Source: Streptococcus sp. k-402
GTDB taxonomy: Bacteria; Bacillota; Bacilli; Lactobacillales; Streptococcaceae
DNA: 64,000 bases
NCBI RefSeq assembly: GCF_013277515.1
Contig: NZ_VMNB01000008.1
Location: 56,859 to 120,858, forward strand
Reading direction: 5' to 3'
Part shown: piece by piece, positions 9,933 to 18,460 of the stretch
How the letters are laid out: each line of letters begins with the position of its first letter
Numbering within the stretch: position 1 is the first letter of the stretch
Program-made: the position numbers and the translations under genes
Notes under the pieces: generated by a model
Seen by the model: only the letters and a program-made list of their open reading frames with translations
The model's database searches: none
Told to the model about the DNA's origin: nothing

Positions 9933-10516
9933 TTAAAAATTATCAAAATCACTTTGATTCGCTTTTCTTGTGTTGCTTGTTTCATTTGTCCGCAAGTTTA
10001 CATAGTCAGTTTGATAATCAAGAGCCATCCCAATTGAAATATGCTTTAAGTCATCTATGGATAAACCAGTTTCCTTACAACAAAATAGATAGCTTTCTAC
10101 CGTAAAGATTTCTTCACTTGCTGTTTCTGTTTGATCTGCTTTTTTCTTGTATTCATCCCTTGATTAAGCATGTTCATTAAGATAGTTGCTACTTCTTGAA
10201 CCGGAAACTCCTCCATCTCCATAAAGAATTCTTTGAATGGTTTAATTTTTGGATTAGCAGATTTCGCAAACACCCAAAAAATTCTGTGAAAAAAAGTCAT
10301 ATCAAAATTAGTCAGGATGGACAAATCAATATCACCAGTCTCAAGATTTTCTTCCTCATTTAGGTGCTCAATCTTATCAAGAATTGACTGCGAACTCACC
10401 ATTGAAAACAAGTCTTGAAAATAATCTTTACCAAACTGTTCTTTATAGGCAATGGGTGTATACGCATTAGTAGCCAATTCATAGGTCTTTCCTGAAATTG
10501 TAATACTATCTCTCAT
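9933..10516 (-). CDS. Tail assembly chaperone, -1 frameshifted long form (gpGT-like)
   Basis: The short chaperone frame ends at 10097, but slipping back one base at the A AAA AAG heptamer (10139-10145) opens a further 68 codons to a TAA at 9933-9935. This gives a protein of about 194 residues. The extension contains the segment SIDDLKHISIGMALDYQT followed by a hydrophilic tail, and ends just before the tape-measure ribosome-binding site. Long tailed phages make G and GT forms this way from the gene pair preceding the tape measure. The zero-frame codons at the slip site are AAA AAG, the ideal X XXY YYZ arrangement. The frameshift is inferred from sequence; the family behaviour is well established. 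Confidence 0.85.
10097..10516 (-). CDS. Tail assembly chaperone, short form (gpG-like)
   Basis: A 139-residue zero-frame product between major tail protein and tape measure. It starts MRDSITISGKTYELATN, has the YKEQFGKDYFQDLF segment found in Gram-positive siphovirus tail chaperones, and ends in a lysine/glutamine-rich tail made only when ribosomes do not slip at 10139-10145. It should be made in excess over the long form and keep tape measure and tail tube competent for assembly. Confidence 0.87.
   Translation of the reverse strand: MRDSITISGKTYELATNAYTPIAYKEQFGKDYFQDLFSMVSSQSILDKIEHLNEEENLETGDIDLSILTNFDMTFFHRIFWVFAKSANPKIKPFKEFFMEMEEFPVQEVATILMNMLNQGMNTRKKQIKQKQQVKKSLR
10139..10145 (-). 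promoter_or_regulatory. Programmed -1 ribosomal frameshift slippery site
   Basis: On the minus strand the bases read A AAA AAG in phase with the upstream reading frame, preceded by AG. Both tRNAs can re-pair after a one-base backward slip. No strong downstream pseudoknot was identified by eye. Confidence 0.8.
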
Positions 10517-10527
10517 CTGTAACTCCT

Positions 10528-11097
10528 TTATTCACGAGGTTCAAAGACTTCCTTGAACCAATTCTGACGAATCTCATCACTTGTTTCTTCTGTCGTTTTG
10601 CGACGAACCACCTTATCAAGTGGACGAGGACTTGCCGTAAAGTTTAGCTCAACCTCATTAATATCTGAACCAGATTTTGTTTTTGATCCCATTGATGGAC
10701 GTGATGCGTAACAGTAATACAAAACATGAAGCGTTTCTTTCTTATCTCCTTCAAAACGAAACATCAGAGCAAAATTCTTCTTTTCAGCATTTGCGATTTC
10801 AGAAATTGTTTTCGTTGTTGGATCCAATTTTTCTCCCAACACACGAGTTAAAAATTCTTGAGTTAATAAGGCGAGCTTCAATGTTCCCTCATAACCATCA
10901 TTTGATTCCGAAGTATAAAAGTTGATATTATCTGCCTTGTATGAACCTTTGTCACCAGTCGGTTCTAAGGTTAGTTCTGCTGCACCTCGTAATCTTTCAA
11001 CCGTTCCATAAGTCAATGCACCATTTGAAGCTTCAGTCGTAACTTCTGCCCAATGAACATCTTGTAGTCCAAAGGTAACTTTATTTTTTTCAGTCAT
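10528..11097 (-). CDS. Major tail tube protein
   Basis: A 189-residue protein starting MTEKNKVTFGLQDVHWAEV, in the position and length range of the phi13-type major tail protein family that polymerises into the tail tube. It sits between the tail terminator and the tail chaperone pair. The motif of beta strands ending in NEVELNFTASPRPLDKVVR is typical of this family. It should be among the most highly expressed late genes. Confidence 0.85.
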   Translation of the reverse strand: MTEKNKVTFGLQDVHWAEVTTEASNGALTYGTVERLRGAAELTLEPTGDKGSYKADNINFYTSESNDGYEGTLKLALLTQEFLTRVLGEKLDPTTKTISEIANAEKKNFALMFRFEGDKKETLHVLYYCYASRPSMGSKTKSGSDINEVELNFTASPRPLDKVVRRKTTEETSDEIRQNWFKEVFEPRE

Positions 11098-11099
11098 AA

Positions 11100-11426
11100 C
11101 TATCCTCCGTTTAATGAAATGTAATATGTAATTTGATAGAGTTTTTCTGTTAAGATATAAGTCTCTACTTTGTCAAAAAAAATTGAATGACTATCAAATA
11201 AGTCATCCATCTTAGTTTCAATTTCTAAGTCCTTCTTTAAGGTATATAGTTCCACTTGAAGATTAAGAGTCTTATGATAGCTCCAATTATCAGCTCCAGC
11301 ATTTTCTGAGTCCTTAACAAGATATACAATAAATGGTGGTGCTGGACTTCTTCCTTCTTCAAAATGATGATAAGCTACTGGCAACTTTGATTTTATTAAA
11401 ATGTTATAGAACTCTTTTAATGTCAT
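11100..11426 (-). CDS. Tail terminator/completion protein
   Basis: A 108-residue protein immediately before the tail tube gene, where siphoviruses encode the protein that caps the tube at the head-proximal end. The pattern PAPPFIVYLV then LNLQVELYTLKKD suggests a small alpha/beta fold like gpU-type terminators. The exact family is not certain and the call rests largely on gene order. Confidence 0.65.
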   Translation of the reverse strand: MTLKEFYNILIKSKLPVAYHHFEEGRSPAPPFIVYLVKDSENAGADNWSYHKTLNLQVELYTLKKDLEIETKMDDLFDSHSIFFDKVETYILTEKLYQITYYISLNGG

Positions 11427-11433
11427 AAACTCC

Positions 11434-11802
11434 TCACAATCTTTGTCTCAGCTTATCTTCAAGTGACTTAACAGCACTTTTTTCAACGATTTCAATATGT
11501 TTTTGCCCTTCTACTCGTCCACCATTTTGTTTAGCGTGACCATTTTCTAGGAGATGAGTTAAGCCTGGTGTTCGGTTGTGAATAGACTTTGTTAAGCCTG
11601 TAGAACTATCACTTGTGATCTTGCTTTTCCAACCTCGTGCATACTTACCAGTTTTTCGTGGAGATAAGAGTTTTAAAGTATCTACAGCACTGTCTGTTAC
11701 TTCTTCCACTACCTCTCGCATTGTAGATGTCGTCTCTTTAATGTAATCACCCAACTCTTGATCAATTACTTTTTCCAACTCATCCATTCCTATCCTGTTC
11801 AT
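11434..11802 (-). CDS. HK97 gp10-type head-tail/neck protein
   Basis: A 122-residue protein resembling the HK97 gp10 family found between head-closure and tail-terminator genes. The RKTGKYARGWKSK segment followed by the HLLENGHAK segment is characteristic. The ATG at 11802 is preferred to the one at 11808 because GGAG is seven bases upstream of it but only one base from the other. The gene overlaps the upstream head-closure gene by about 23 bp. Confidence 0.8.
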   Translation of the reverse strand: MNRIGMDELEKVIDQELGDYIKETTSTMREVVEEVTDSAVDTLKLLSPRKTGKYARGWKSKITSDSSTGLTKSIHNRTPGLTHLLENGHAKQNGGRVEGQKHIEIVEKSAVKSLEDKLRQRL

Positions 11803-12133
11803 AGTCATTCTCCTTAGTTGCTACAATATAAATCAATTGCCTAGGAACGCTATCACCATCAATTGAATCTATCGTAAAGTAGGCGTCTCTGTACTTTATC
11901 CTAGCTTTTAATGAACTTAGATTTAGTACCGTTTTGTCGTACCTTAGTGTAAATTGGATTTTGTTATAAAGGAGTTTAGACACGCTCCCCTCATTTTCTG
12001 TTAAAGTCAATGGCCGACTAGAACACCATCTTTGGAAAACTGTGCTCCAAACTGAAGATTCATTTCCAATTTCATCAACCACAATTTTACGCACTTCAAA
12101 TGTAAGACGGTCACGTAACGGAGCAATTTTCAT
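11780..12133 (-). CDS. Phage head-tail joining (head closure) protein
   Basis: A 117-residue protein whose opening MKIAPLRDRLTFEVRK is typical of the phage head-tail joining family that seals the filled capsid. Its ATG overlaps the TGA of the upstream connector gene (ATGA), so it is probably translationally coupled. Position in the capsid-to-tail gene run supports the call. Confidence 0.8.
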   Translation of the reverse strand: MKIAPLRDRLTFEVRKIVVDEIGNESSVWSTVFQRWCSSRPLTLTENEGSVSKLLYNKIQFTLRYDKTVLNLSSLKARIKYRDAYFTIDSIDGDSVPRQLIYIVATKENDYEQDRNG

Positions 12134-12390
12134 CAAAAGATATCCTTCCTATCAGCTAATAGTAGGTGATATAACATTTGTTTTAACTCTTTATAATTAG
12201 CTGTTTCACGGTGTTCATAAAGATAGGCAACCCCATACAGGATTGCCATTCTTAGAACCTCACTGTAAGTATTCTGCCTTAATGTTTCTTCACAGAGTTT
12301 TTTACTCGTATCAATCAATTGCGTAATCAAATCATCTTCATCAGTGTTTTCTACCTTAAGGTAAAGTTTTGCTTCTTCTAGACTTATCAT
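12133..12390 (-). CDS. Head-tail connector protein (gp6-like adaptor)
   Basis: An 85-residue, mostly helical protein starting MISLEEAKLYLKVENTDEDD, the hallmark of phage gp6-like or DNA-packaging adaptor proteins that form a ring beneath the portal. It follows the capsid gene by two bases. Length and motif agree with the family. Confidence 0.82.
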   Translation of the reverse strand: MISLEEAKLYLKVENTDEDDLITQLIDTSKKLCEETLRQNTYSEVLRMAILYGVAYLYEHRETANYKELKQMLYHLLLADRKDIF

Positions 12391-12392
12391 GA

Positions 12393-13598
12393 TTATTTTG
12401 CTTTCACAGTTAAAATTTTCACTGCTTCTGGTAATACTAATTTCCCATCAACACGTTGAGATGCAAGAAAACCAATTTGACCATTATTAGCATAAAGTTC
12501 ATTAAGACGTTTAAATGTACGTCCTTGGCGGTCTGCAATCCAGTAATAAGAGAAATCACCAAATGCGATGGCTTTATTCCCCTGTTCAGGTAGAGGTGCA
12601 AAGGTAGATGTATAGTATGGACGGTTAAGAATTAAATCTGGTTGTCCAGCTTGTGTAGATGGTTGCCAAATGTAATTTCCGTTATTGTCTTTCAGTTTAC
12701 GGATTGCTTTGACAGTTGTATCATGAAGAATCCATACTGCATTTTTACGATACGGAGCAGGGAGTGAGTGATACAATTCAATCATGTCATCAAACGTAAT
12801 GTCTTTAGTCGTTGTTGTAGGACCAGTAACATTTGCTTGCGTAAAGATTCCTGTTGGTTTCTTTGAGCCATCTCCAATAAGGAATGATTTCTCTTCTTCT
12901 GTACCAATACGTCGAGCAAACTCACTAGTCATATAGGATTCTAAATCAAATACTGAGTCATTTAATAATTCTTCTGAGATTCGAATAGCTGTTCCAATCT
13001 TATGTGAATCAAGTGTTACTTGACCAAATGTCTCATCAGTTTCAGGATAAAGTCCATTTTCATCCATCCATGACGCAGTTCCATGCCCTGTAACAACTGG
13101 AATCTTCCGCTCTCCACTTGATGTTTTAATGACGGTTGCTAGACTTCGGAAGAAATTCTCTTCTTGAAGACCTTGTACTAGTTTTTTCTCATACTCATCA
13201 GGTACTAAATGGCCGCCCTCTGTATCTTCTCCAACACGAAGAACATCCTTAACATCAAAGAAGTTACGCTTACGGACATTCGTCCAAAAGGTTTTGGAAT
13301 AGATATCAGACTTAGTTCCCTTCTTCTCATCTTCTACCTCACTATCTTTTAAGACAGTGGTAGGCTGTCTTGTCAAAGCCTGAGAAGTTGGTTGAGCAAG
13401 TTCTAGATCAATCTTTTCTTGTCGTTCTAAGCGAGCGATTTCTTGATTATAGCGATTGATTTTACTTTCCATTTCATCATAGCGTTGAGAATCTTCTTCT
13501 GAGACTAAACCATCTTCAGTTCGCACTGAGTCAAGGAAAGTTTTTGCTTGTTCCCAAGCTTGATTTCGTTTTTCTTTTAATTCAAGTAATTTAGACAT
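12393..13598 (-). CDS. Major capsid protein, HK97 family
   Basis: A 401-residue HK97-fold capsid subunit. The first ~115 residues are a charged, helical scaffold-like delta domain (SKLLELKEKRNQAWEQAK) expected to be removed by the neighbouring ClpP-like protease. The mature region begins around the VGEDTEGGHLVPDEY segment, typical of phage_capsid family members, and ends RVDGKLVLPEAVKILTVKAK. It sits directly downstream of portal and protease genes, the classical HK97 order. Confidence 0.94.
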   Translation of the reverse strand: MSKLLELKEKRNQAWEQAKTFLDSVRTEDGLVSEEDSQRYDEMESKINRYNQEIARLERQEKIDLELAQPTSQALTRQPTTVLKDSEVEDEKKGTKSDIYSKTFWTNVRKRNFFDVKDVLRVGEDTEGGHLVPDEYEKKLVQGLQEENFFRSLATVIKTSSGERKIPVVTGHGTASWMDENGLYPETDETFGQVTLDSHKIGTAIRISEELLNDSVFDLESYMTSEFARRIGTEEEKSFLIGDGSKKPTGIFTQANVTGPTTTTKDITFDDMIELYHSLPAPYRKNAVWILHDTTVKAIRKLKDNNGNYIWQPSTQAGQPDLILNRPYYTSTFAPLPEQGNKAIAFGDFSYYWIADRQGRTFKRLNELYANNGQIGFLASQRVDGKLVLPEAVKILTVKAK

Positions 13599-13616
13599 AG
13601 GTTAGTTTTCCTTTCA

Positions 13617-14315
13617 TTATTTCAATAAATCTAATCGTTTTCTTAACTGATTAAGAGGAGTTGTTGATAAAGGTTTGTAGCTATCTATTTTGGCTTGAAG
13701 TTTAACAACAAGGTTATGATCCGCAGTGGCTCTGCTAAATGAATAACTGCTAAGTTCTAGCTCTTCTTTAGGTTCATCTTTACCGAATAAAATCTTGTCC
13801 GCAAAGCCAAGTTCAACTGCTTTTCTCGCATTAAACCATGATTCAGAATCCATTAAATGTGAGATTTTTGCCCTAGATAATCCTGTTCTTAACTCATAGG
13901 CATTCACAATGGACTCTTTGATTTCCCCCAACATTTCAATAATCTTTTCCATATCCTTTGCTTTACCTTGTGCAATTGTCCATGGATTGTGAATCATCAT
14001 CATTGCAACAGGACTCATGGATACTGTTGTTCCAGCCATGGCAATGACACTGGCAGCACTAGCAGCAAGGCCATCAATAATGACATGCACATTTCCCTTG
14101 TAATCCATCAGCATGTTATAGATTTGGGCTGCAGCAAAAACATCACCCCCTGGACTATTAATCCAGAGGGTGATATCACCTTTTCCTGCATTTAAATCAT
14201 TTTTAAAGAGTTGTGGAGTAACTTCATCTCCAAACCAAGTTTCATCAGCAATCTGTCCTTCAATACGAAGAGTGCGAAAATTCCCTTCGTCTGAAAAACT
14301 CCAAAATTTACGCAT
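13617..14315 (-). CDS. ClpP-like prohead protease
   Basis: A 232-residue serine protease of the phage ClpP/S14 type that matures the capsid shell. WINSPGGDVFAAAQIY and DGLAASAASVIAMAG (nucleophile Ser in the ASAAS turn) and the MMIHNPW histidine region are visible. The ATG at 14315 is chosen because AAAGGAGG lies six bases upstream; an earlier in-frame ATG at 14351 lies deep inside the portal gene. It overlaps the portal stop by eight bases. Confidence 0.93.
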   Translation of the reverse strand: MRKFWSFSDEGNFRTLRIEGQIADETWFGDEVTPQLFKNDLNAGKGDITLWINSPGGDVFAAAQIYNMLMDYKGNVHVIIDGLAASAASVIAMAGTTVSMSPVAMMMIHNPWTIAQGKAKDMEKIIEMLGEIKESIVNAYELRTGLSRAKISHLMDSESWFNARKAVELGFADKILFGKDEPKEELELSSYSFSRATADHNLVVKLQAKIDSYKPLSTTPLNQLRKRLDLLK

Positions 14316-15594
14316 CTTCTTCCTCCTTTGGTTTTTCTTGAGGTTGTTCAATTACCTGTTTTGTCATAAAACCACCAGCATCTTTTAATTTAGTCATATT
14401 TCCGTTAATCAAATAAAGGTTTCCTCCTTCTTCATCTGTTAAAAGATTTAAATCTTCAAGTTCTCGAATATCATTTGTAGATAGCCAGCCATTCTGTCTT
14501 GCAATAGCATACCCACTCATACGACTTTGATAATCTCCACGTAATAAACCATCTACATTGAACTTAACAAAGTATTTCTTCTTTTCTTCAGGTAAAAAAA
14601 GAGACCTCTTGAAGGCCTGTTCTAAACGAACTACCCAAGGGTCTAATGTGTATTTAACAAACTCTAGTGATTGTTGCTCGATATTTGAAAATGAAGATTT
14701 TTCTAAATCACCAATCATATGTGGTGGTATCCTATACAGACGTGCAATCTCATTGATTTGAAACTTTCGAGTCTGTAAGAATTGCGCTTCTTCTGGAGGA
14801 ATACCTATTTGAGTGTACTTCATCCCTTCTTCTAGGACTGCGACTTTATGTGCATTTGTGACTCCGTTATAAACAGCGTTCCAAGAATCACGTACTCTTT
14901 TTGGATCCTTCAAAATCCCTGGATGTTCCAATACACCACCTGGATTTGCACCATTTTTAAAAAATGATGCTCCGTAATTCTCTGTAGCCAAAGTCATCCC
15001 AATTGCATTCTTTGCTAATGCGATGGGAGAATATCCAATTAGTCCATCAAAACCAAGTCCTGGAATGTGAAGGACATCTTCTTGTTTTAAAATAACACTG
15101 CCTTTATCCTTGAAATTTGGATTTTCTTCGGTCTGACGTTGATATTTGTAGTAAAGTTTCCCATTTTCATCACGGTGTACTGACATTTTATCCGGTAGCA
15201 AGGGATACAAACTGATAACCTGACCGCTCTTATCCCTTATGATTTGAATATAGGCATTTCCCCATATCAAAAGATGAGTCATCAAAGTTTCACGAAAGAC
15301 AAAAGATGACATCTCTGGATTTGGTTCATCATGAAGTAAGAAATATAGTGGGTGTTCAAATTTTTTCTCTCTCCCATTAGATGTTCTTTCGTAAATGTGA
15401 ATGGGTAGAGAGGCGACAGCTTCGGCTAATATTCGCACACAAGCATAAACAGCTGTAGTCTGCATCGCTTTAAATTCATCTACATTTTCACCACTAGAAG
15501 TTCGTCCAAAGAGATAGGAAAAGTCCTGTCCCTCATAGCTATTATGCGGTTTATCTCGTGATCTTTTTCTTCCAATGAAATCTAAGAATCCCAT
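14308..15594 (-). CDS. Phage portal protein, HK97 gp3 type
   Basis: A 428-residue portal subunit that forms the dodecameric DNA channel and binds the terminase. Motifs such as AMQTTAVYACVRILAEAVAS near the start, LPLLPDKMS-like strand segments, and the internal IPPHMIGDLEKSSFSNIEQQ segment are characteristic. It begins the head-gene cluster, but is separated from the terminase large subunit by the toxin-antitoxin cassette, which is not the usual arrangement. Confidence 0.94.
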   Translation of the reverse strand: MGFLDFIGRKRSRDKPHNSYEGQDFSYLFGRTSSGENVDEFKAMQTTAVYACVRILAEAVASLPIHIYERTSNGREKKFEHPLYFLLHDEPNPEMSSFVFRETLMTHLLIWGNAYIQIIRDKSGQVISLYPLLPDKMSVHRDENGKLYYKYQRQTEENPNFKDKGSVILKQEDVLHIPGLGFDGLIGYSPIALAKNAIGMTLATENYGASFFKNGANPGGVLEHPGILKDPKRVRDSWNAVYNGVTNAHKVAVLEEGMKYTQIGIPPEEAQFLQTRKFQINEIARLYRIPPHMIGDLEKSSFSNIEQQSLEFVKYTLDPWVVRLEQAFKRSLFLPEEKKKYFVKFNVDGLLRGDYQSRMSGYAIARQNGWLSTNDIRELEDLNLLTDEEGGNLYLINGNMTKLKDAGGFMTKQVIEQPQEKPKEEEDA

Positions 15595-15615
15595 CTAATC
15601 CTCCATTTTTGAGTA

Positions 15616-15644
15616 CAATAAAAGCACCTCATTTATGAGATGCT
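15616..15644 (-). terminator. Rho-independent terminator after toxin gene, before portal
   Basis: On the minus strand AGCATCTCA, loop TAAA, TGAGGTGCT forms a nine-pair stem with one G-T pair, followed by TTTTATT. It closes the toxin-antitoxin unit and sits just ahead of the portal ribosome-binding site. Confidence 0.8.
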
Positions 15645-15663
15645 CTATGAATTATAATTGAAT

Positions 15664-16008
15664 TTATTTATTGAATAACTTAGCCCAATTCTGCTTGGAA
15701 TTTAAAATTCTGGAGACATAAACCTCATATTTGTCGATATAATAAAAAGCTAAGTAATTTTCAATTGGCATATATCGATAACGTTTTCCGTCATCTGTTA
15801 ATTCACCGTAACCTCGACTCGACACCAAAGGGCATGCTTCTGGAAAGGTTTCCAAAGTTTCTAGTGCCGTTAGAATAAGGTCTAGTTTACCATCGGCAGA
15901 TTGTTGGCTGTAAAAATTCAGTACAATATAATCATGTATTTCTCTCAAGTCTTTCTTAGCTTGATCCGTAAGAGAAACATGGTAACGTTTATGATTACTC
16001 AAGTCCAA
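15664..16008 (-). CDS. Type II toxin, ParE/RelE superfamily
   Basis: A 114-residue protein with the RelE/ParE pattern: LTDQAKKDLREIHDYI helix, the KLDLILTALETLETFPE helix, a RYRYMPIENYLAFYYID strand pair, and a C-terminal VYVSRILNSKQNW segment. It would be either a ribosome-dependent nuclease or a gyrase poison; sequence alone does not separate these. It overlaps the antitoxin gene by 14 bp and is followed by its own terminator. It is an insertion in the phage structural gene order. Confidence 0.85.
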   Translation of the reverse strand: MDLSNHKRYHVSLTDQAKKDLREIHDYIVLNFYSQQSADGKLDLILTALETLETFPEACPLVSSRGYGELTDDGKRYRYMPIENYLAFYYIDKYEVYVSRILNSKQNWAKLFNK

Positions 16009-16288
16009 ATTCCTTTCTTACATCTGCTAAAGACGTTAGTTTACCTTGCTCAATTTCTTGATGTCCCAACAAGATTTCCTTTTTCAAATCTTCAAAAGCA
16101 ACCTGATATTGAGTCTCTTGTGAATCACTAAATACGAACTCTTTGGGGTCAACCGCACCTGTCGCAATTTTACGAAGTGCAGCATTAAAAATATCTGACA
16201 GGGTTAACTTTTCATCAGCTAAGATTTCTTTTGTTTGTTGGTAAAAAGTCGAATCTGCTCTAAAATTAACAGGTTGAGTACTTGCCAT
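15995..16288 (-). CDS. RelB/DinJ-type antitoxin
   Basis: A 97-residue antitoxin. The N-terminal VNFRADSTFYQQTKEILADE with following LTLSDIFNAALRKIA is a ribbon-helix-helix DNA-binding domain of the RelB/DinJ type. The C-terminal helix should wrap the toxin. It is transcribed from its own promoter with a perfect nine-base inverted repeat, the expected autoregulatory target. It overlaps the toxin start, ensuring coupled translation with antitoxin first. Confidence 0.87.
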   Translation of the reverse strand: MASTQPVNFRADSTFYQQTKEILADEKLTLSDIFNAALRKIATGAVDPKEFVFSDSQETQYQVAFEDLKKEILLGHQEIEQGKLTSLADVRKEFGLE

Positions 16289-16305
16289 GATTAATACCTC
16301 TTTGT

Positions 16306-16338
16306 AAAGATGATTTGTAAATACATTGTATCATCTTT
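16306..16338. promoter_or_regulatory. Palindromic operator of the toxin-antitoxin promoter
   Basis: AAAGATGAT (16306-16314) and ATCATCTTT (16330-16338) are perfect nine-base inverted arms separated by 15 bp. They overlap the -10 box and the likely transcription start, the position expected for autorepression by a ribbon-helix-helix antitoxin. Confidence 0.75.
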
Positions 16339-16353
16339 AGATTTAAAATTCAA
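16325..16353 (-). promoter_or_regulatory. Promoter of the toxin-antitoxin cassette
   Basis: Minus strand TTGAAT (16348-16353) and TACAAT (16325-16330) with a 17-bp spacer match a sigma-A promoter. It lies immediately beyond the terminase stop codon and points toward the antitoxin start 37 bp away. Confidence 0.8.
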
Positions 16354-17946
16354 CTAAAAGCTCAATATCCCTCGCTCGTCATAAATACTACTATCATTAT
16401 TTTGGTGTCGAATACATCTATCAATCCCCATTATAAGAGCAACAATTCCATCGATTTTTTCAGTTGATTTCTCCTTATCTGGTTTAATATTGCCTGCAGG
16501 GTCTTGACGCATGACTACGTTTTGCGACATCCATTTTAGAACTGGTTGTCCTCCGTGTTGGATACGACCTTCCATCATGAGTTTGAATAATTCCTTTGAC
16601 GGTGGACTCATATCCTTGTATCCCTGACCAAAAGGAATCATCGTCATTCCCATATCTTCTAGATTCTGCACCATTTGTGTTGCATTCCATCTATCATAGG
16701 CGATTTCTTTTATATTGTATAGCTTTGATAATTCCTCAATGAACTTCTCAATAAAGCCATAATGAACAACATTACCTTCTGTCGTCTTTAGATAACCTTG
16801 CCTTTCCCATACATCGTACAAAACATGATCTCTACGGCAACGAAGTTCAAGAGTATCTTTTGGTAGCCAGAAATAGGGTAGGATGATGTAATTTTCTAGT
16901 TCACTCCTAGGTGGAAAAACTAAAACAAAGGCTGTGATATCAGAGGTACTAGACAAGTCTAGTCCTGCATAACATTCACGACCTTTCAAACTTTCAAAAT
17001 TGATTGGTGCATCCCCTTTGTTGTATACATGTTCAGGAATCCAAGCAACCGTAGAATTTGTCCACATATTTAGCCGTAGTTGTTTGAATACATTTTCTTC
17101 AGCAGGATTATCAAGTGCTTGTTTATAAGCTTCTCTGACACGGTCTAAGCCAATGGTATGACCTAATGACGGATTTGCTTTTAACCAGTTACTTTCGTCA
17201 TTCCAGTCCTCTTCATCAGATAAACCATAAACGACAGGATAAAAAGATGTATCTTTCTTTCTGCCGTTTAAAATATCAAGTGCTTTTGTATGTAACTCGT
17301 AACAAATTGAATTCTTATCTGTTCCTGCAGTAGTAATGATAAAGAATAGCGGTTGTTCTCGTGCATCCCCTGAACCTTTGGTTAAGACATCATAGAGGTG
17401 GCGATTGGGTTGCGCATGAATTTCGTCAAACACGAGTCCTGAAACGTTGAGGCCATGTTTTGTACCAGTCTCAGCGGACAAAACTTGATAGAAACCTGCA
17501 TTAGAGTAGTTAACAATTCGTTTCGTAGCACCCATTATTTTTGAACGTTTCTCTAAAGGTCGACTCATTAGTACCATTTGTTTTGCTACATCGAATACAA
17601 TAGAAGCTTGATTTCGGTCACATGCAGCACCATAAACTTCTGCACTAGCTTCATTATCTGCATAAAGGAGATAAAGAGCGATTGCTGCTGCTAGTTCACT
17701 CTTTCCATTCTTTTTTGGAATTTCAATATAAGCAGTTAGAAATTGTCTATTCCCATCTTCTTTAACAATCCCAAATAGATCTCGTACTATCTGTTCCTGC
17801 CAAGGTAAAAGCATAAACTTCTGACCTGCCCATTTTCCTTTAGTATGACAAAGGTTTTGAATAAAAGTCACTGCTCTATCAGCTTTACTTTTATCATAAT
17901 GTGATGTAGCTAGCATAAAAGGAGTTGGTTCATAATGAAAAGTCAT
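16354..17946 (-). CDS. Phage terminase large subunit (Terminase_1 type)
   Basis: A 530-residue packaging motor. The ATPase domain carries a Walker A-like IPKKNGKSELAAA (about residues 78-90) and the VFDEIHAQPNRH Walker B region. The nuclease domain follows with conserved acidic residues (AGLDLSSTSD and near IDGIVALIMGIDR at the end). Length is standard. The start overlaps the small-subunit stop (ATGA). The gene ends one base before the promoter of the toxin-antitoxin cassette. Confidence 0.95.
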   Translation of the reverse strand: MTFHYEPTPFMLATSHYDKSKADRAVTFIQNLCHTKGKWAGQKFMLLPWQEQIVRDLFGIVKEDGNRQFLTAYIEIPKKNGKSELAAAIALYLLYADNEASAEVYGAACDRNQASIVFDVAKQMVLMSRPLEKRSKIMGATKRIVNYSNAGFYQVLSAETGTKHGLNVSGLVFDEIHAQPNRHLYDVLTKGSGDAREQPLFFIITTAGTDKNSICYELHTKALDILNGRKKDTSFYPVVYGLSDEEDWNDESNWLKANPSLGHTIGLDRVREAYKQALDNPAEENVFKQLRLNMWTNSTVAWIPEHVYNKGDAPINFESLKGRECYAGLDLSSTSDITAFVLVFPPRSELENYIILPYFWLPKDTLELRCRRDHVLYDVWERQGYLKTTEGNVVHYGFIEKFIEELSKLYNIKEIAYDRWNATQMVQNLEDMGMTMIPFGQGYKDMSPPSKELFKLMMEGRIQHGGQPVLKWMSQNVVMRQDPAGNIKPDKEKSTEKIDGIVALIMGIDRCIRHQNNDSSIYDERGILSF

Positions 17947-18416
17947 AGTAAACCTCCCAACAAATCTTCCATTTCGTCACCGTTACCAACCTCTGAATCC
18001 ATAGTAGCTAAACGATTCCTAGCGGATGGGGTTAGACCAAATTGTTCACAAAACTTCAGCATGATTTTTAAATTAGTTTGACTAATTGAAACTTGTGGAA
18101 CTTGCTGTAAATACCCATTTGGTGTCTTTAAGATAGAACCATGTTTTGATAAAAATTCCTCTGCTTCTTTCCATCGTGCGTAAGCTTGACAATAACCTGC
18201 AAATGCAGTCATATCCATTTCCGTCAGTAATCCCATTTGTTCCAATATTTTTCCCATCCGTTTCCATTCCCTCTTAGCATCTTCTTCAAGCCACTGGGGG
18301 CAACGTGGAGCCTTCTTTTGAGGTTTTACTTCATTCGTTGGGAGAGGCCGTTTACCAGGATTACCTTCTAGAACTTTTAAATTTGTAGGTTTCGGTTTAC
18401 GTCCTCTAATTGCCAC
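17943..18416 (-). CDS. Phage terminase small subunit, P27 family
   Basis: A 157-residue protein starting MAIRGRKPKPTNLKVLEGNPGKR, the signature opening of the P27-type small terminase. It should bind the packaging site and regulate the large subunit. It is coupled to the large subunit by a four-base overlap. A terminator lies directly upstream, so it marks the start of the packaging and structural run. Confidence 0.93.
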   Translation of the reverse strand: MAIRGRKPKPTNLKVLEGNPGKRPLPTNEVKPQKKAPRCPQWLEEDAKREWKRMGKILEQMGLLTEMDMTAFAGYCQAYARWKEAEEFLSKHGSILKTPNGYLQQVPQVSISQTNLKIMLKFCEQFGLTPSARNRLATMDSEVGNGDEMEDLLGGLL

Positions 18417-18430
18417 TAATTCACCTCCTA

Positions 18431-18456
18431 AAATAAAAAGAACTCAGATTGAGTTC
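18431..18456 (-). terminator. Rho-independent terminator before terminase genes
   Basis: Minus strand GAACTCA, loop ATC, TGAGTTC, then TTTTTATTTT. It sits between the 79-residue gene and the small terminase start, so transcription of the structural genes must either pass it or begin after it. Confidence 0.75.
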
Positions 18457-18460
18457 CAAA

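Noticed and set aside
9855..10037. Plus-strand 60-codon frame over the tail chaperone extension
   Set aside because: The opposite strand here codes the -1 frameshifted chaperone; this frame is its shadow.
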